From the NCBI GenBank assembly GCA_039000515.1, contig JBCFYV010000024.1:44746187-44810186 (forward strand): a DNA stretch of 64,000 bases, given 5' to 3'. Within the stretch, counting starts at the first letter, position 1. Every line of letters begins with the position of its first letter. The stretch comes from Timema cristinae. Lineage: Eukaryota > Arthropoda > Insecta > Phasmatodea > Timematidae. Shown here one piece after another: positions 1 through 10,744 of this stretch. The notes beneath the pieces are model-generated. The model saw only the letters and a list, made by a program, of their open reading frames with translations, had not been told where the DNA came from and did no database searches. The translations under genes were made by a program, and so were the position numbers.

Positions 1-187
1 TCTATTAAAGGTTAGGCAAATGCAATTTTATTTTGATCAGGTCAACACACATACGTTTTCTCAAAACTGAATAAGTTTATTTTATGAATTTGTTATGTAA
101 ATTGGGGTTAGCAGCTATTTGTTCTATATATTTATTATAAAATCATAAAAATAAATGCAATCACCTCCAACTATTTCTTACCCCTTT

Positions 188-790
188 GTTATACCTCAGG
201 GTTGAACCTTAGATACTATTATTTTTAATGTGCTTATTGATGAGGTAGATAGGCTTTAAACTTTTTTTGTTTTTGCTGATGATCTCAAACTATTCAATAA
301 AATCAATTCATTTGCTGATTGCTCATATTTACAATTTCACATTTCACGATTAACATTCAATATATTGTAAAACAAACTAATTCCATTGCTTACTCTATAT
401 CCTCGGTCCCGGCAAAGATTTATCTGATTACCAAACCCTTCCTTTACCTCTGACAAGACTTCTTGTGAATGTGGGGAATGCCAGGTCTCCGCCGTGGTTC
501 GGATTCCACGTTAAACTGTAGGTCCTTCATTTCATCTCACAATCACCCTTCCATTACACATTAGCGTAAGTGCGTATAACCCGAATGGGTAGTAAGACGT
601 GGTGCTAATAATCAATCAATCAATAATCATTGCTTACTACAGGAAAATGAACGTTTTTTTTTTTAGCTATGAGCTTGAAAATGATATGATAAAACATGTT
701 TGTGTATGTATCAAAGATCTAGGCGTTATTTAGACCATAAGCTTGTTACGCTAATTTTTTTTATTTACCATACCAACCTTATGGGGTGAA
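188..790 (+). mobile_element. LINE reverse transcriptase relic (Jockey/CR1-like), split by a SINE
   Basis: Translating from 188 gives VIPQG, a stop, then TLDTIIFNVLIDEVDRL, a stop, and FVFADDLKLFNKINSFADCS followed by a LQFHISRL stretch. This is the order of a non-LTR reverse transcriptase palm: the VPQG motif, the catalytic F/Y-A-D-D box (here FADD at about 276-287) and the D..LQ.DL segment. The frame breaks at 395 where a SINE-1 is inserted and resumes after 638 with YELENDMIKHVCVCIKDLGV and, one base out of frame, LDHKLVTLIFFIYH, matching the downstream DLGV..D..L region. At least two stops and one frameshift make it non-functional. The motifs point to the Jockey/CR1 group; the exact clade is inferred. 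The 5' part lies outside or has decayed. Confidence 0.72.
395..627 (+). mobile_element. SINE-1 copy, 5'-truncated, short subfamily
   Basis: The copy starts in the B-box region (CCTCGGTCCCGGC) and keeps the full body and shared tail. It ends in (ATCA)n-like repeats instead of the usual (TAA)n. CATTGCTTACT flanks it at 384-394 and again at 628-638, an 11-bp target duplication. Truncation at the 5' end together with a target duplication is the signature of target-primed reverse transcription. It interrupts the LINE relic. Confidence 0.9.
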
Positions 791-1862
791 TGTTAATTGA
801 TTGAAATTTCCATTGCATTGATTTTAATATCAATTTTATAGTTAATATTTTATATAACTGTATCACTTTTAATTAATAATATGATTACATAACACTAGAA
901 CAAAAGCTTACTAAATTAGATATCAACTGATTACAATAATTGTACCGACGTGCCCTACATCTTAAAACTGAGTGTAAATTTTCCCCATTTTCAACAAGTG
1001 TGTCTGGTTAACTCACCCCACCAGTCATTATCATTACATCCCTACCCTTCTTTAACTTGTTTGAATTTACAACCATGGGAACATGCCTAATGCAAACTGT
1101 GAAGAAGGTACTCCAGGCTTCTTTCTCCTTCCTGTAGGTTATGTCAGCGATTCTGTTTCATCAACTTGAAAAGGGAAACGAATTAACCGTGTCTGTCCCT
1201 ACCGACAAAATTTACCTCTCAAGCCTGACTTTCACTTTCATGTTGACCATACAATTTCTCGTTCGCGATGGTAATATAACAACATTAAGTATATTACCCC
1301 CTCAATCACTAAAGTGGACCGTGTTTTAATCTTTTACCTTATTTTGGTCGGGTCAAAGCTCAAATATGTTAGCGTGGCTTGAAATTAAATTCTATCCTCT
1401 TAACTGACCTTCTAAAAATTGTAAAATGCTCAACACAAATTTGTGACTGTTTTATAAGAAACCTTTTTATCAACTGTTTTTAAAATTATCGTAAAACAGT
1501 TTGTAACTTTCTTCTTGCTAAGATTCTTTTGGACTAGCCGTTTTGTTTTAAACCTTTTCAATAGTTCAATTTATTGTAAATTTTATCTAGAACATGGTGG
1601 CATCAAGTGTCCTCTTAAACCTATATAAATATTATAACATTTAGAATGGAGTGTCGTTCAATGCTGCCAGGGTAGTCATAATTGGTTTTACGCTGTTCCT
1701 GTTATTGACCCTCTCCATCAACCCTAATCCCCCATTTGACGAATCCTACATAGTCCCTGCACTAGATACATGGGGAAAATTGAAGGTTCGTTGATACCTA
1801 GCCATCGAGTGCTCTACTGAGTAACGAGAACCTTTTACAGTTAATATTTAAACGAAACTCTC
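791..1862. other. AT-rich spacer
   Basis: No recognisable gene or repeat. The 62-residue open frame at 1141-1329 has no domain features and is probably chance. Confidence 0.5.
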
Positions 1863-2088
1863 TTCGGTGGATGCATGGTCTAAGACGTCACTCTCGCAAT
1901 ATACTAGATCACTGATGCAAGAGAGACCGTGATTCGATCCAGGTTTAGGGTGTTTTTTTAAAAAATTGTTTTTTCCACTTTTTCATGCAAATGCAATTCT
2001 TATAATTCAACCTTTCTCATTCCTACCCCATTAGCATGATCAGTACATAGATGTACAACCCGAACGGATAGTGAGGCACGTTGCTAAA
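1863..2088 (+). mobile_element. SINE-2 copy
   Basis: Has a head with ATGGTCTAAGACGTCACTC (A box), a degraded B box (GTGATTCGATCC), the body and a tail reading ACAACCCGAACGGATAGTGAG. Substitutions throughout indicate an old insertion. No target duplication was found. Confidence 0.8.
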
Positions 2089-2499
2089 AACATAATCTAC
2101 AAACTATTCTTACCCTGTCAAAATTCGTTAGCTCTCACAAACTCACAGCCTTCTTGGCCGTTTTATAAGCAGAACTAGCTATAGATTACCAGAGTTTTAT
2201 TTTTATCAATGCTAAAGGTATGGGTCGACCGCCATTTTGAGTTTCGATCCACTCAAAACTTATCAATGGTCCCACGATAACCCATCATTCATCCATACAC
2301 TTTTGTTACATTCCCCCCCCCTCCCCCCCTTATAGTATTTAAATTGTAAATTAAATTTTTTGTCTCAAATAACTATGTTCCTACTTTTAGAGAGAAATAA
2401 ATTAATTCAATTTATATTCTTATATTAAATTATTTAAATTTAATTTAACACCTCACTGATTATACTCGATCAAGGTAATTTGGTCACACTCAAATATTA

Positions 2500-2750
2500 A
2501 TAATAGTACTACTCAGTACTATCCATTTGGGCCATTTCTTAAGTACTAATTGCTCTAATGGGTCAGTAATATAAAAGTTTGAATATAGAGGAAGAGAACC
2601 CTCATTTGCGTAGAGGGAGAGTGAAAAGCCATTTTTTTAAAACCACCCCCAGTTCACCCGAATGAGATTCAAACCTTCATCTCCCCGACCTCGGCAGTCT
2701 ATCTCAACTCAGGTCTAGCGCGTTAGCTAACTACGCCCTCAAGGCAGGTC
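2500..2750 (-). mobile_element. SINE-2C copy
   Basis: On the minus strand the head reads CTTGAGGGCGTAGTTAGCTA, typical of subtype 2C, followed by AACTGGGGGTGGTTTT and the body. The tail (2500-2560) is strongly diverged. A C-rich run lies nearby at 2314-2330. Confidence 0.75.
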
Positions 2751-3547
2751 TATAAAATTTTATTTGAAAGTTGAAAAAACTTAAAAATGGTCTTTTAATG
2801 ACGATGTAGTTACTTACAAGATCAACTTAAAATTGCTGCAAGGTCAACCAATTTATCGCGATCAAACAGTTGCCGACGATTGGTTTAAGGGCACATCAAA
2901 ATATGAAGTATGAAAGAAATCCATCCAAAAACCTAGACGGTGTTGTACGTAATTGTAATACCAAGTTTTTTCTCCCCCTGTTTTGGGAGCACACAAAAAT
3001 CAATAAGCTGGAGGTAGAAAATGTTCATGATAACAAAAAATGTATATATTTGAGAGTACAAAAACGACAGTAAGATATAAAACTGACTTGAAACTAAAAA
3101 AATGGTTCCTCTCCGTTTGAGCGAATCATACCCACTTTTCTCCCACCCAATGTGGTTGTTGTAGCATTCCTTGCACGTCTGTTGTTGAGTGCTGGGTAAG
3201 GTTGGGTCTCTAGTCCCCTATTCACAAGAGGGCATAGTGCAGGACGGGGGGGGGTGGGGGGGTTGACACACCCCCTTACTCTCCCTATAGCTCCTGTAAC
3301 GAGTTACAAGCATTCGTGACTGGTCCGATGTCCAGATCTTCTGCTCCCTGGACACACTCCCTTCTCTACCACTGTGACTTTATAAATCCTTTCTGACATT
3401 TTTTTTTAGTAACGACAACTTGAATCCTTGGTGAGATGATCGCCTACTATCCTGGCTTAGGTGTATCATTCGAGAGGAAAGCCTGGGGTTCGGTGCCTGC
3501 TGGTTGACCCAGGTGTTTTTTTTTGTTTTTTTTTTACTTTATCTAGG
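2751..3547. other. Spacer with a G-run
   Basis: Mostly unassigned. A G-run broken by one T lies at about 3246-3262. A weak tRNA-like stretch (GGGGTTCGGTGCC) at about 3430-3500 has no recognisable SINE body behind it. Confidence 0.4.
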
Positions 3548-3962
3548 CCCATCTCAGAGAGAGAAGTATTGTTTTCATCAAAATAAAAAATAAATAGATC
3601 GAGATTTTATAAATTTGAATATTTCATGATCCCTTGAAACCTAAAGGGTGTTTTTTGTGTGTGTCGATATCGTATAATGTCCATGTGTCGGTATCTCCTC
3701 TAAGATTCTAAACCAATATACATATACCAATAGAGCTAAAACTTGGTATCTAGGGTTTGCATAAGGTTTCCCCGATGAGTTTTGGAATTTTATACTAACC
3801 CTCAAATAAAGGGTAACTTACTGGAGAGCAAAAATTGAAAAATCGATATCATCGAAATTTACTCTACTGACTAATTTTTTCAAATTACTTTGATGGTATT
3901 TTATACTCACAAAAATTTCCAATTTTGTTCATATACCTGCCATTATTAGAGAAACAAAATGA
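3548..3962 (+). repeat. Interspersed repeat family G, copy 1
   Basis: Aligns by eye with 24551-24893 and 56833-57213. Shared landmarks in order are GAGAGAGAAGTATTGT, AGCTAAAACTTGGTATCTAG, a CATAAGGTTTCCCCGATGAG stretch, AACCCTCAAATAAAGGGTA and a closing AAACAAAATGAG. It has no obvious terminal repeats and no open frame; the class is unknown. Confidence 0.6.
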
Positions 3963-4026
3963 GTGTAAAATACGTAAATTATATTATGTGGTCCACATAC
4001 CAAAAGGTTTGGATACCCTTGGTTTA

Positions 4027-4256
4027 AGGTAACACTCCAGCAATAGCGTGGACTGCTGATGATTGGGAGATTGGATTCAAATCATGGTCGGGTATATTAA
4101 AGGGTGATATTTATTAGATGGTTTTCTGCTCTCTCTCTCTCCACCCAGATAAGGGTAACTTGCCTTTAAATTTCAACTTTCATCATCCTGAGCTAAATGG
4201 TGTAATTGGTAAATATGCGTGTAACACGAATGGTCAGTGAAACGGGGTAGCAAAAA
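4027..4256 (+). mobile_element. SINE-2 copy, head damaged
   Basis: Begins inside the head (CTGCTGATGATTGGGAGATT), has a B-box relic (GGATTCAAATC) and runs through a body containing a short CT microsatellite to a diverged tail (GTAACACGAATGGTCAGTGA). Confidence 0.72.
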
Positions 4257-6220
4257 TAAATCTACCTATTCTAGGTATTTGCATTTAATTATACTTATGG
4301 GTTAGAGAAGAGTAATTTCAAATTTTAGAGGAAATTTACCCTTAAAAGTAGACATAGTTAAGACAACCTACCCTCAGAGCACAAAGTAAGGACTTGATTC
4401 TCGATGGCAATAATGTAATTAAATGCGTCTATCCCTGATGATATATATAAATAATCACTTATGATACTACTAAGATCTTTTAAATATAATAAAATTAAAG
4501 GATATTAAATTAATGCCTACACTCTCACACGCTCACATGAGAACAGTATAACAACTTAAAAATATTTTATCTCTGGACTTTCTCTAAGCGTGACATTTTA
4601 CCCCAAATAACTCCAACGGTAGATCATTTGGCAGAGCAACATGTAGAACAGGAAACAATCATGGATGAAAAAAAAAAAAAAGGTAGGGTACGTGAAAAAA
4701 ATCATACTCTCTGTGGGAATTAATATTTCGCTGAACTTTTCCTCAAATAATTGTATAAAATAAAATAAAAAGGTTCATTTTTTATATCTCTTTTTGTTAC
4801 GATAAAAAACTGAATGTTTGATACTTTATATATTGATTCTCAGAATATGTATATTTTAAAACAAAAAAATTAGGAATGAATAAAATTGAGTTTAAATAAA
4901 ATCTGTTTAAATCAAATTAAAACTCATATCATAAATGGCATATTTCGTGGGAATATATTCGTTAGAAACTAACATGTTTAATTTATTTAAATATATATTT
5001 GGTTACGATTCTAAGCTATACCAGATTATTTCCAATTTAAATTGTAAAAATAAAACCAGTGACATGAAATTTGAATTCAAGAGCTTGCAGATTATCGCGT
5101 TAACGCTATTTATCCCCGAGGTGCCGATGTTAGTGTCGCGTTCAGAACTATGTATGATCAAATATATAACCTGTATAGCTCTGAGATAAGAGTATTGCCC
5201 TCCAAGTGGTTCAATTACCATGCACAGGTGACATTTATACATTTATTATATATATGGCCATACACATTAAGATGGTGGGCCTCAGATGATGTGTCGTGAT
5301 TTATTAAAACTTTGCTTTTAAGCCCAAAGGAGAGGTTTAGAATTTATTCTTAACGTGACCTGGTGGGAAATTTGGAGCTCACCAAAAGTGTTGTAAACCA
5401 TTTTAGTATTAGGCGCCTGGGGAATACCACTAAACGGGACTTAACCTAAATAGTTTGTCACCATAGTAGCAAATTATTGCTACCGTTATAAATCAATATA
5501 TTCACTGTTTTCACATTTATATTCCCTTTTATTACTAACAAGACGTTTTCCCTCTCGAAACGCATCGTGCGCCGGCTTGTAATGACTTCCACCACATTTA
5601 TCATATTACTGAAACAAGGCACATACCTAACATTTAAAATCCATCATCATAAATAGAATGTTTTTCCTCAGCCACTAATAGAGCAATCAATATTCCACTC
5701 GTATTGAAAACCATCTATTTTATCTTCATTCCCCCCTCTCCCCCTCGTCTCCCTATGTGAGGACGTTCCCTTCTCCTAAATCTTTCAACGATGCATATTA
5801 GCATTTATATCATTCCATCCTTCGGCATCTTGCTCTATCAATAAATGTGGGAAAGGAGTAAAGAGGAGACTAGAATAAACAAGGATTAATCGTAGATTGT
5901 TAAAGAGAGGTATATATATATAATGGCTGACGAAATACCATCCTCAATTCACTCGACGAGGATTCTAGAAAGCGATCTCCCTATCAAAAACAGCCACCTT
6001 ATTGTGAAAGGGAAGCCTTAAACCAGTTGTCGAAGCATTTTAAGTACATGGTACACTTAACGAGACTAATTTCTTTTAACGGCACATTGTTTTGTTTTGA
6101 GTATGCTCCGTGGTATGAGATGGATTTAAAATATAAGTTTACGAGTAAGCAAGAAATGTGGACTCCCGGCTACCGCTCGTACCAACCACATTCATATACT
6201 TTTTTTTTTCTTGCATTTGG
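4257..6220. other. AT-rich spacer
   Basis: No recognisable element. Open frames on both strands at 4935-5242 are low-complexity and overlap each other antiparallel, without domain features. An (TA)n run lies near 5911. Confidence 0.5.
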
Positions 6221-6455
6221 TCTTACTAGCCGTTCGATTTATACGCTTATGTACTAATTACACTATGGTGCTATGAATGAGGAAGGTTATATTTAGAAGA
6301 AGTGTACCCACTTTTGCGTGGGGAAGAGTGGAAAACCATTTTGGAAAAACAACCTCAGTACACCCGATCGAGACTCAAACCTTGATCTCTCCAGCATCGG
6401 TAGTCTAGTCTAATGTGAGAGCGCGTTAGACCATGTGGCGACCAAAGTGGGTGCG
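6221..6455 (-). mobile_element. SINE-2 copy, near full length
   Basis: Minus strand: head GTGGCCACATGGTCTAACG-like, B-box relic, body, and a tail at 6221-6250 (CTTACTAGCCGTTCGATTTA on the plus strand). Confidence 0.82.
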
Positions 6456-6628
6456 TGTTTTTTATTGAACGGCGATGCTTGTAGCTCTTGGGATATGGGC
6501 GTACGGAACCCTTAACTCGCCGCTGCGGTACACCAGTGTACCACGGGCACACTGTTTGCGGAACACTGCCTTATACCATTCTACTACCAAAGCTTATCAG
6601 GTTTCTAGTGCCAGTCTGCGAAAAATTC

Positions 6629-6700
6629 TGGTACACTTGCTTTAAATTTAACCCTCCTCATACACATACACATTAGTGTAATTAGTAAATATGTGTATAC
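6629..6700 (+). mobile_element. SINE-2 3' fragment
   Basis: Only the end of the body is present (GGTACACTTGCTTTAAATTT, then CATTAGTGTAATTAGTAAAT), lacking head and final tail. Confidence 0.55.
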
Positions 6701-6938
6701 TGTAATAAAATATGGTCTCTACAATTGAATAAACATAAATTATTGCTATATCTAGGGCTTAAGTTAACTTCAACAGAAAAAAAAAAAATTACGCAACCGT
6801 TAAAAACATCGAGACTCTCACAAAAAAAGGAAAAAAAAGAAAATCTTCGGGGTGTCCTCTGGGTGGTTTGAACCGGGCAAGGAACTATTTACACTGGGTT
6901 GTACCTTGAAACAATCTCCTTCTCCTCTCTACACCCAC

Positions 6939-6985
6939 CTGCCCGACACTGCGGACCCCCACGGCTCGTCCAGGTTGATGTCCAT
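6939..6985 (-). other. Candidate coding exon with splice donor (unassigned)
   Basis: On the minus strand an ATG at 6985 opens MDINLDEPWGSAVSG and runs into CAG|GTGGGTG, a good match to a 5' splice site, at 6939/6938. The codons (GAC, CTG, GAG, CCG, GTG) are GC-rich, unlike the background, and the surrounding 200 bases are also GC-rich. Without splicing, the frame stops three codons past the site. No family is recognised. It could be the first coding exon of a minus-strand host gene, or a chance frame in a GC-rich patch. Confidence 0.25.
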
Positions 6986-7639
6986 GAAGGTAACCCACAG
7001 TGTGGAAGTCGGGGAGCGGGTATTACCTCAATGAAGGTTATGCAGCGATAACAGGAAATTACAGTATGCAAAAAGAAAAAAACTTACAAAAAAAAATATA
7101 TACGTATTTTTTTTTTTTTTCCTTTAGCCAGGGACAATATTCTCTAGGTTTAGGACCTAGATCTTTATTGTTAGGGACAAAAAAAATGAAAAATGTGGCC
7201 CTGCCTACTCTAAATCATAATTATACTCCTTATAATGTACTTGGGGTACCTACTTAACAGATTAATCCTAACCTAGGTTACAACATAACAAAACATGAAA
7301 TAAAACAATAAGAAAAATAACGCCGGCCTTGCACAGTCCCGAACTCGTGACCTGTTCCGTTTGGATAGATATCTTCAGGGAGAGTACACTAGCGGTGAAG
7401 GTCTGTAAAACTTGAGCGGTGTAGCAGCAAGAGAGAAAAAAAAAATATACGAATTTGAAGTGTCTTAAGTTACTTTGCTCAGGATCAGAAAAAAAAAAAA
7501 AAAAAAAAAAGGGATATATAATATATACTATCGCTGAGAATCACCCTTGTTTCGCTAGTCTCCACAAATCATGGAATATCCGTCGGAGAGGTTCGCGAAT
7601 GGTTCCTCAGTGAAGACTGTCGCCCGTTCTTCATTTTAA

Positions 7640-8210
7640 AACACAATTTAGTGCCGGTTCATTAAATCTTGCCACTTAAACACTGATCTTTTTCCGGAGC
7701 ACACGTTCAACACTTCATCTCCTCTCTGTATTTTTCGCGCCAGTGTCCTCTTCTCGCGCCTTTTTCCGCCTCCCGGCATCAATTCCGCGGGCTTTGATGA
7801 GGCCCCGCTGGTAGCATAAGATACAATTTTTTTGAAAATTCCAAATCCAGGTAAGTTATAAAAATGGAAATTCTCGAGAAATGTAAAATAAACGGGACCA
7901 AGAAAGAAGACAGTAATAAAGATGATTTTAGGTTGTTTGGAATTTGGGATGGTACAAAGTGTCCAAAAGGTCAGAATTTGACCTGAAACATCAAATTTTT
8001 CGGTAGGGCGGGAGTCCATCAACCCAAACCATATGAGCCTTATGCTCACTCCCCGTACGAAATAAGCTTTCGCAAGGTGAAAAGGAAGGGGGTGCGGGGG
8101 GAGCAATCCACATCTCGACGTCATGGTCGGGCATGCGCGCTGGCTTCACTTCTCTGTCCGCGCAAGCGCAGTGAAGACCGGCCAGGTATCGTCTGCAACT
8201 TGTTGGAGTC
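7640..8210 (+). promoter_or_regulatory. CpG-rich, promoter-like island
   Basis: This block is visibly richer in GC and CpG than its surroundings. It has two E2F-like sites close together (TTTTTCGCGCCAGTG near 7733 and CTTCTCGCGCCTTT near 7750), an NRF1-like GCATGCGCGCTGG near 8129 and CCGCGCAAGCGCAGTG near 8159. A perfect splice donor, CAG|GTAAGT, lies at 7850/7851 and a second at 8257/8258, both on the plus strand. Together these resemble the promoter and first exons of a plus-strand gene with long introns. The minus-strand open frame (158 residues, 7648-8124) is probably a by-product of the GC content. Function is inferred from motifs only. Confidence 0.4.
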
Positions 8211-8257
8211 ATGGTTGCCTCGAAACGAAAAATATATGATGGTATTTGGTCTTCCAG
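8211..8257 (+). other. Candidate first coding exon with splice donor (unassigned)
   Basis: An ATG in good context (GAGTCATGG) at 8211 opens MVASKRKIYDGIWSS and reaches CAG|GTAAGT at 8257/8258. The exon would be 47 bases, ending in phase 2. It sits at the downstream edge of the CpG-rich island, where a first exon is expected. A shorter frame at 7864-7992 on the same strand encodes about 42 residues (starts MEILEKCKINGTKKE). Neither matches a family I recognise. No downstream exon could be identified. Confidence 0.28.
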
Positions 8258-8299
8258 GTAAGTCTGGGTTCCTCTTGAAGTTTTTAATGGATACAAAAA

Positions 8300-10190
8300 A
8301 ATATTTAAAATTGTGTTATGGACCGTGCAGAGCTTACAAAAGATATGGCAAAAAATATGAAAATAATATTAAATTTAATCAAGTCTCTGAAGGAGTTAGT
8401 TCATAGTTGTCCGCTAGGAGCGGTAAATGCCTTCTTTACAATAAAAGCAGATCAGGTCTACCAACAAAATTTAATTTTACTAATTAAAAAATAAAAATTA
8501 AGATAAACACGGGAGTTACTTAAACTTTGTTACAATACACTAAACAGGTCTTAAAGACATAAATCCAGTAATTTTTATAGCTATCAGATTTACTTTCACA
8601 TATTCATAAGTCAAGTTACGTAATCTGCAACTGTAATTTTTTTATAGATCTTATTAATAACTGTAATATATTAAAAATACTCTTGTGCGCTCGTATTTTA
8701 ACACCAGAAATATGTTACTGTTTTTTCCCGGAAGTTTCTTTCCACTAAAATCGTACAGTACCCCGGACTGGTTAAAGTTAAACAGGATATTACTTTTCTC
8801 TAAATCGTTAATGTAAGCTTTTAAAATGTCATCGTCTTGTGAAAAATCAGTAAAGAAATCATTTTATGTATTCGAATGAATAAATATGTAACAATCTAAA
8901 AGGAATACACAATATAATACAATATCTCGGGTAATAAAATATTTTGAAAAGCTTATAAAATATATATTCTAATAGAAATACATAATATACATATTGAAAC
9001 AAAATATAATTGATTGAAGAAAACTTTTCTAACGTAAATTTTGTAAACAAAAGTTCAAAAGGAGTCCGTAAATGGGTTGACTATATTTTATTTAAAAAAA
9101 CGTGTTATACAGCTTTTTTTGTTTTACATTACCAAACCACGCATTAATAAAAAAAAAGCTATGTATCACTATGGTAACAAACGCGTAACAAATTCCTATG
9201 GACTTCATTATAAAACGATTCAGGATTATCAATTTACTCGATACGATGTCACGAGTTACTTAAAAATATAGCTATCCATTAATAATAATTATTTTGCTAA
9301 CTTTAATCTCTCTTATCAGCCTATCAATAATATATATATAGATATATAAACCAATGCCACATTATGTAATATTAATAACCTCAACATGAGATTGCTTTAT
9401 GACGGTGTCCATTTCACACATTTTAATCCTTTTAATTAAAGCTTGATAACCGCCATTGTTCCCTAGTCTCATCCTGACAACTGACCTCATGGCGGCCCTT
9501 TTGTGTACGTTTATATTATAAATGGGTGCCAAACATTTTCGTCCAACATGCCTGCACCTGTGTGTGTGTGTGTCTGTGTGTAATGATTGATTTTACTTGA
9601 TATGGTACATCTGCGCTAGTCCCCCTTCCACCCAACCCCTCCTCCAATCACCCCTATTACCTCATCCCCCCTATAAGAGCCCACCCACGGTTTAGCATAC
9701 AATGAGTAAAACCCCACCCCTTAATGTTGGTGACCGTCATATATGACCGCCATATTACCTTGCTGCATAATGTGTTTTGACGTGACATTTGTTTTAGAGG
9801 CACAGCGGCCTAACTTCAAAATTTGGGCCTATCAAGGAGACATCGATAAGTGAATTTTTACTCATTTAACTTGCTAAGGTCCAATAATCATATTTAAGTC
9901 GGTAACATGTATGCACACTTAGCTAAGCGTTCTGGTTCTATTACCGGGAAAAAAAATCGTTAGAAAAAAAAGATGTAATTCAACTTTCACAGTGAAATTA
10001 AAAGCTGAGTGTCTGGTGTTGTGTCTGTTATGTATCTACGTTAGTTTATCATAGTAGTCTGATATAAAGTGCACGATAAATTATTCAAATGAAAAAAAAA
10101 ATATTTCTAAAATTTAAAATTTTTTGCATTTATTTGTCGACAATAACGGGATATCTAACAGAGAAAAGATATTGAATCAAGTATCAAGGA
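8300..10190. other. AT-rich spacer
   Basis: No supported gene. Contains a TG/TC microsatellite near 9560 and an ATAT run near 9341. Short open frames at 8859-9271 are AT-driven. Confidence 0.5.
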
Positions 10191-10495
10191 GGAGACCTGG
10201 TGGTCTAGGGGTAAGGTGTCAGACTTCTGTGCTGGCGGCCGGGGTTCAATCCTCGGTCCCGGCACAGATTTATCTGATTTCCAAACCCTTCCTTCACCTC
10301 TGACAAGACATCTTGTGAATGTGGGGAATTCCAGGCCTGCACCGTGGTTCGGATTCCACGTTAAATGTAGGTCCTTCATTTCATCTCACAATCACCCTAC
10401 CATTACACATTAGCGTAAGTGCGTATAACCCGAACGGTAGTAAGACGCGGTGATAATAATAATAATAAATAATAATAATAATAATATAATAATAA
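10191..10495 (+). mobile_element. SINE-1 copy, full length, short subfamily
   Basis: Complete head (TGGTCTAGGGGTAAGGTG, GGGTTCAATCC), body and tail, ending in a long (AAT)n run. AAGTATCAAGGA (10179-10190) and AAGTATCAGGGA (10496-10507) form a 12-bp target duplication with one mismatch. Confidence 0.93.
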
Positions 10496-10599
10496 AAGTA
10501 TCAGGGAAAAATAATTTTTAAGTGTATCAACCATCACGTTGTTGTGTGGAATTTTACATTACGTCCTACTGCCCACACGGGATACTTAAAATTTAATTA

Positions 10600-10740
10600 T
10601 GATTATAGTATAGGTATGATGAAGGTAAAATTTATGGTAAATATACCTTCATTTACGTGGAGAAAGAGAGGTAAACTATTTAAAATAAAAACCCTTAACA
10701 TACCTGTCTGTGATTCGAACCCCCATACTTCCTGTCACCA
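10600..10740 (-). mobile_element. SINE-2 fragment
   Basis: Body and B-box region only (plus strand: TTACGTGGAGAAAGAGAGG, then GTGATTCGAACCCCC). The head and tail are lost. Confidence 0.6.
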
Positions 10741-10744
10741 GCAA

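Noticed and set aside
3430..3520. A further tRNA-like SINE head
   Set aside because: GGGGTTCGGTGCC resembles a B box, but no A box at the right distance and no known body follow.
5356..5372. SINE-1 head (GTGACCTGGTGG) at 5356
   Set aside because: Only about 12 bases match and nothing of the A box or body follows; likely chance.
7648..8124. 158-residue minus-strand open frame in the CpG island
   Set aside because: Both strands are open there because of GC content. The better exon signals are on the plus strand, and no family was recognised.
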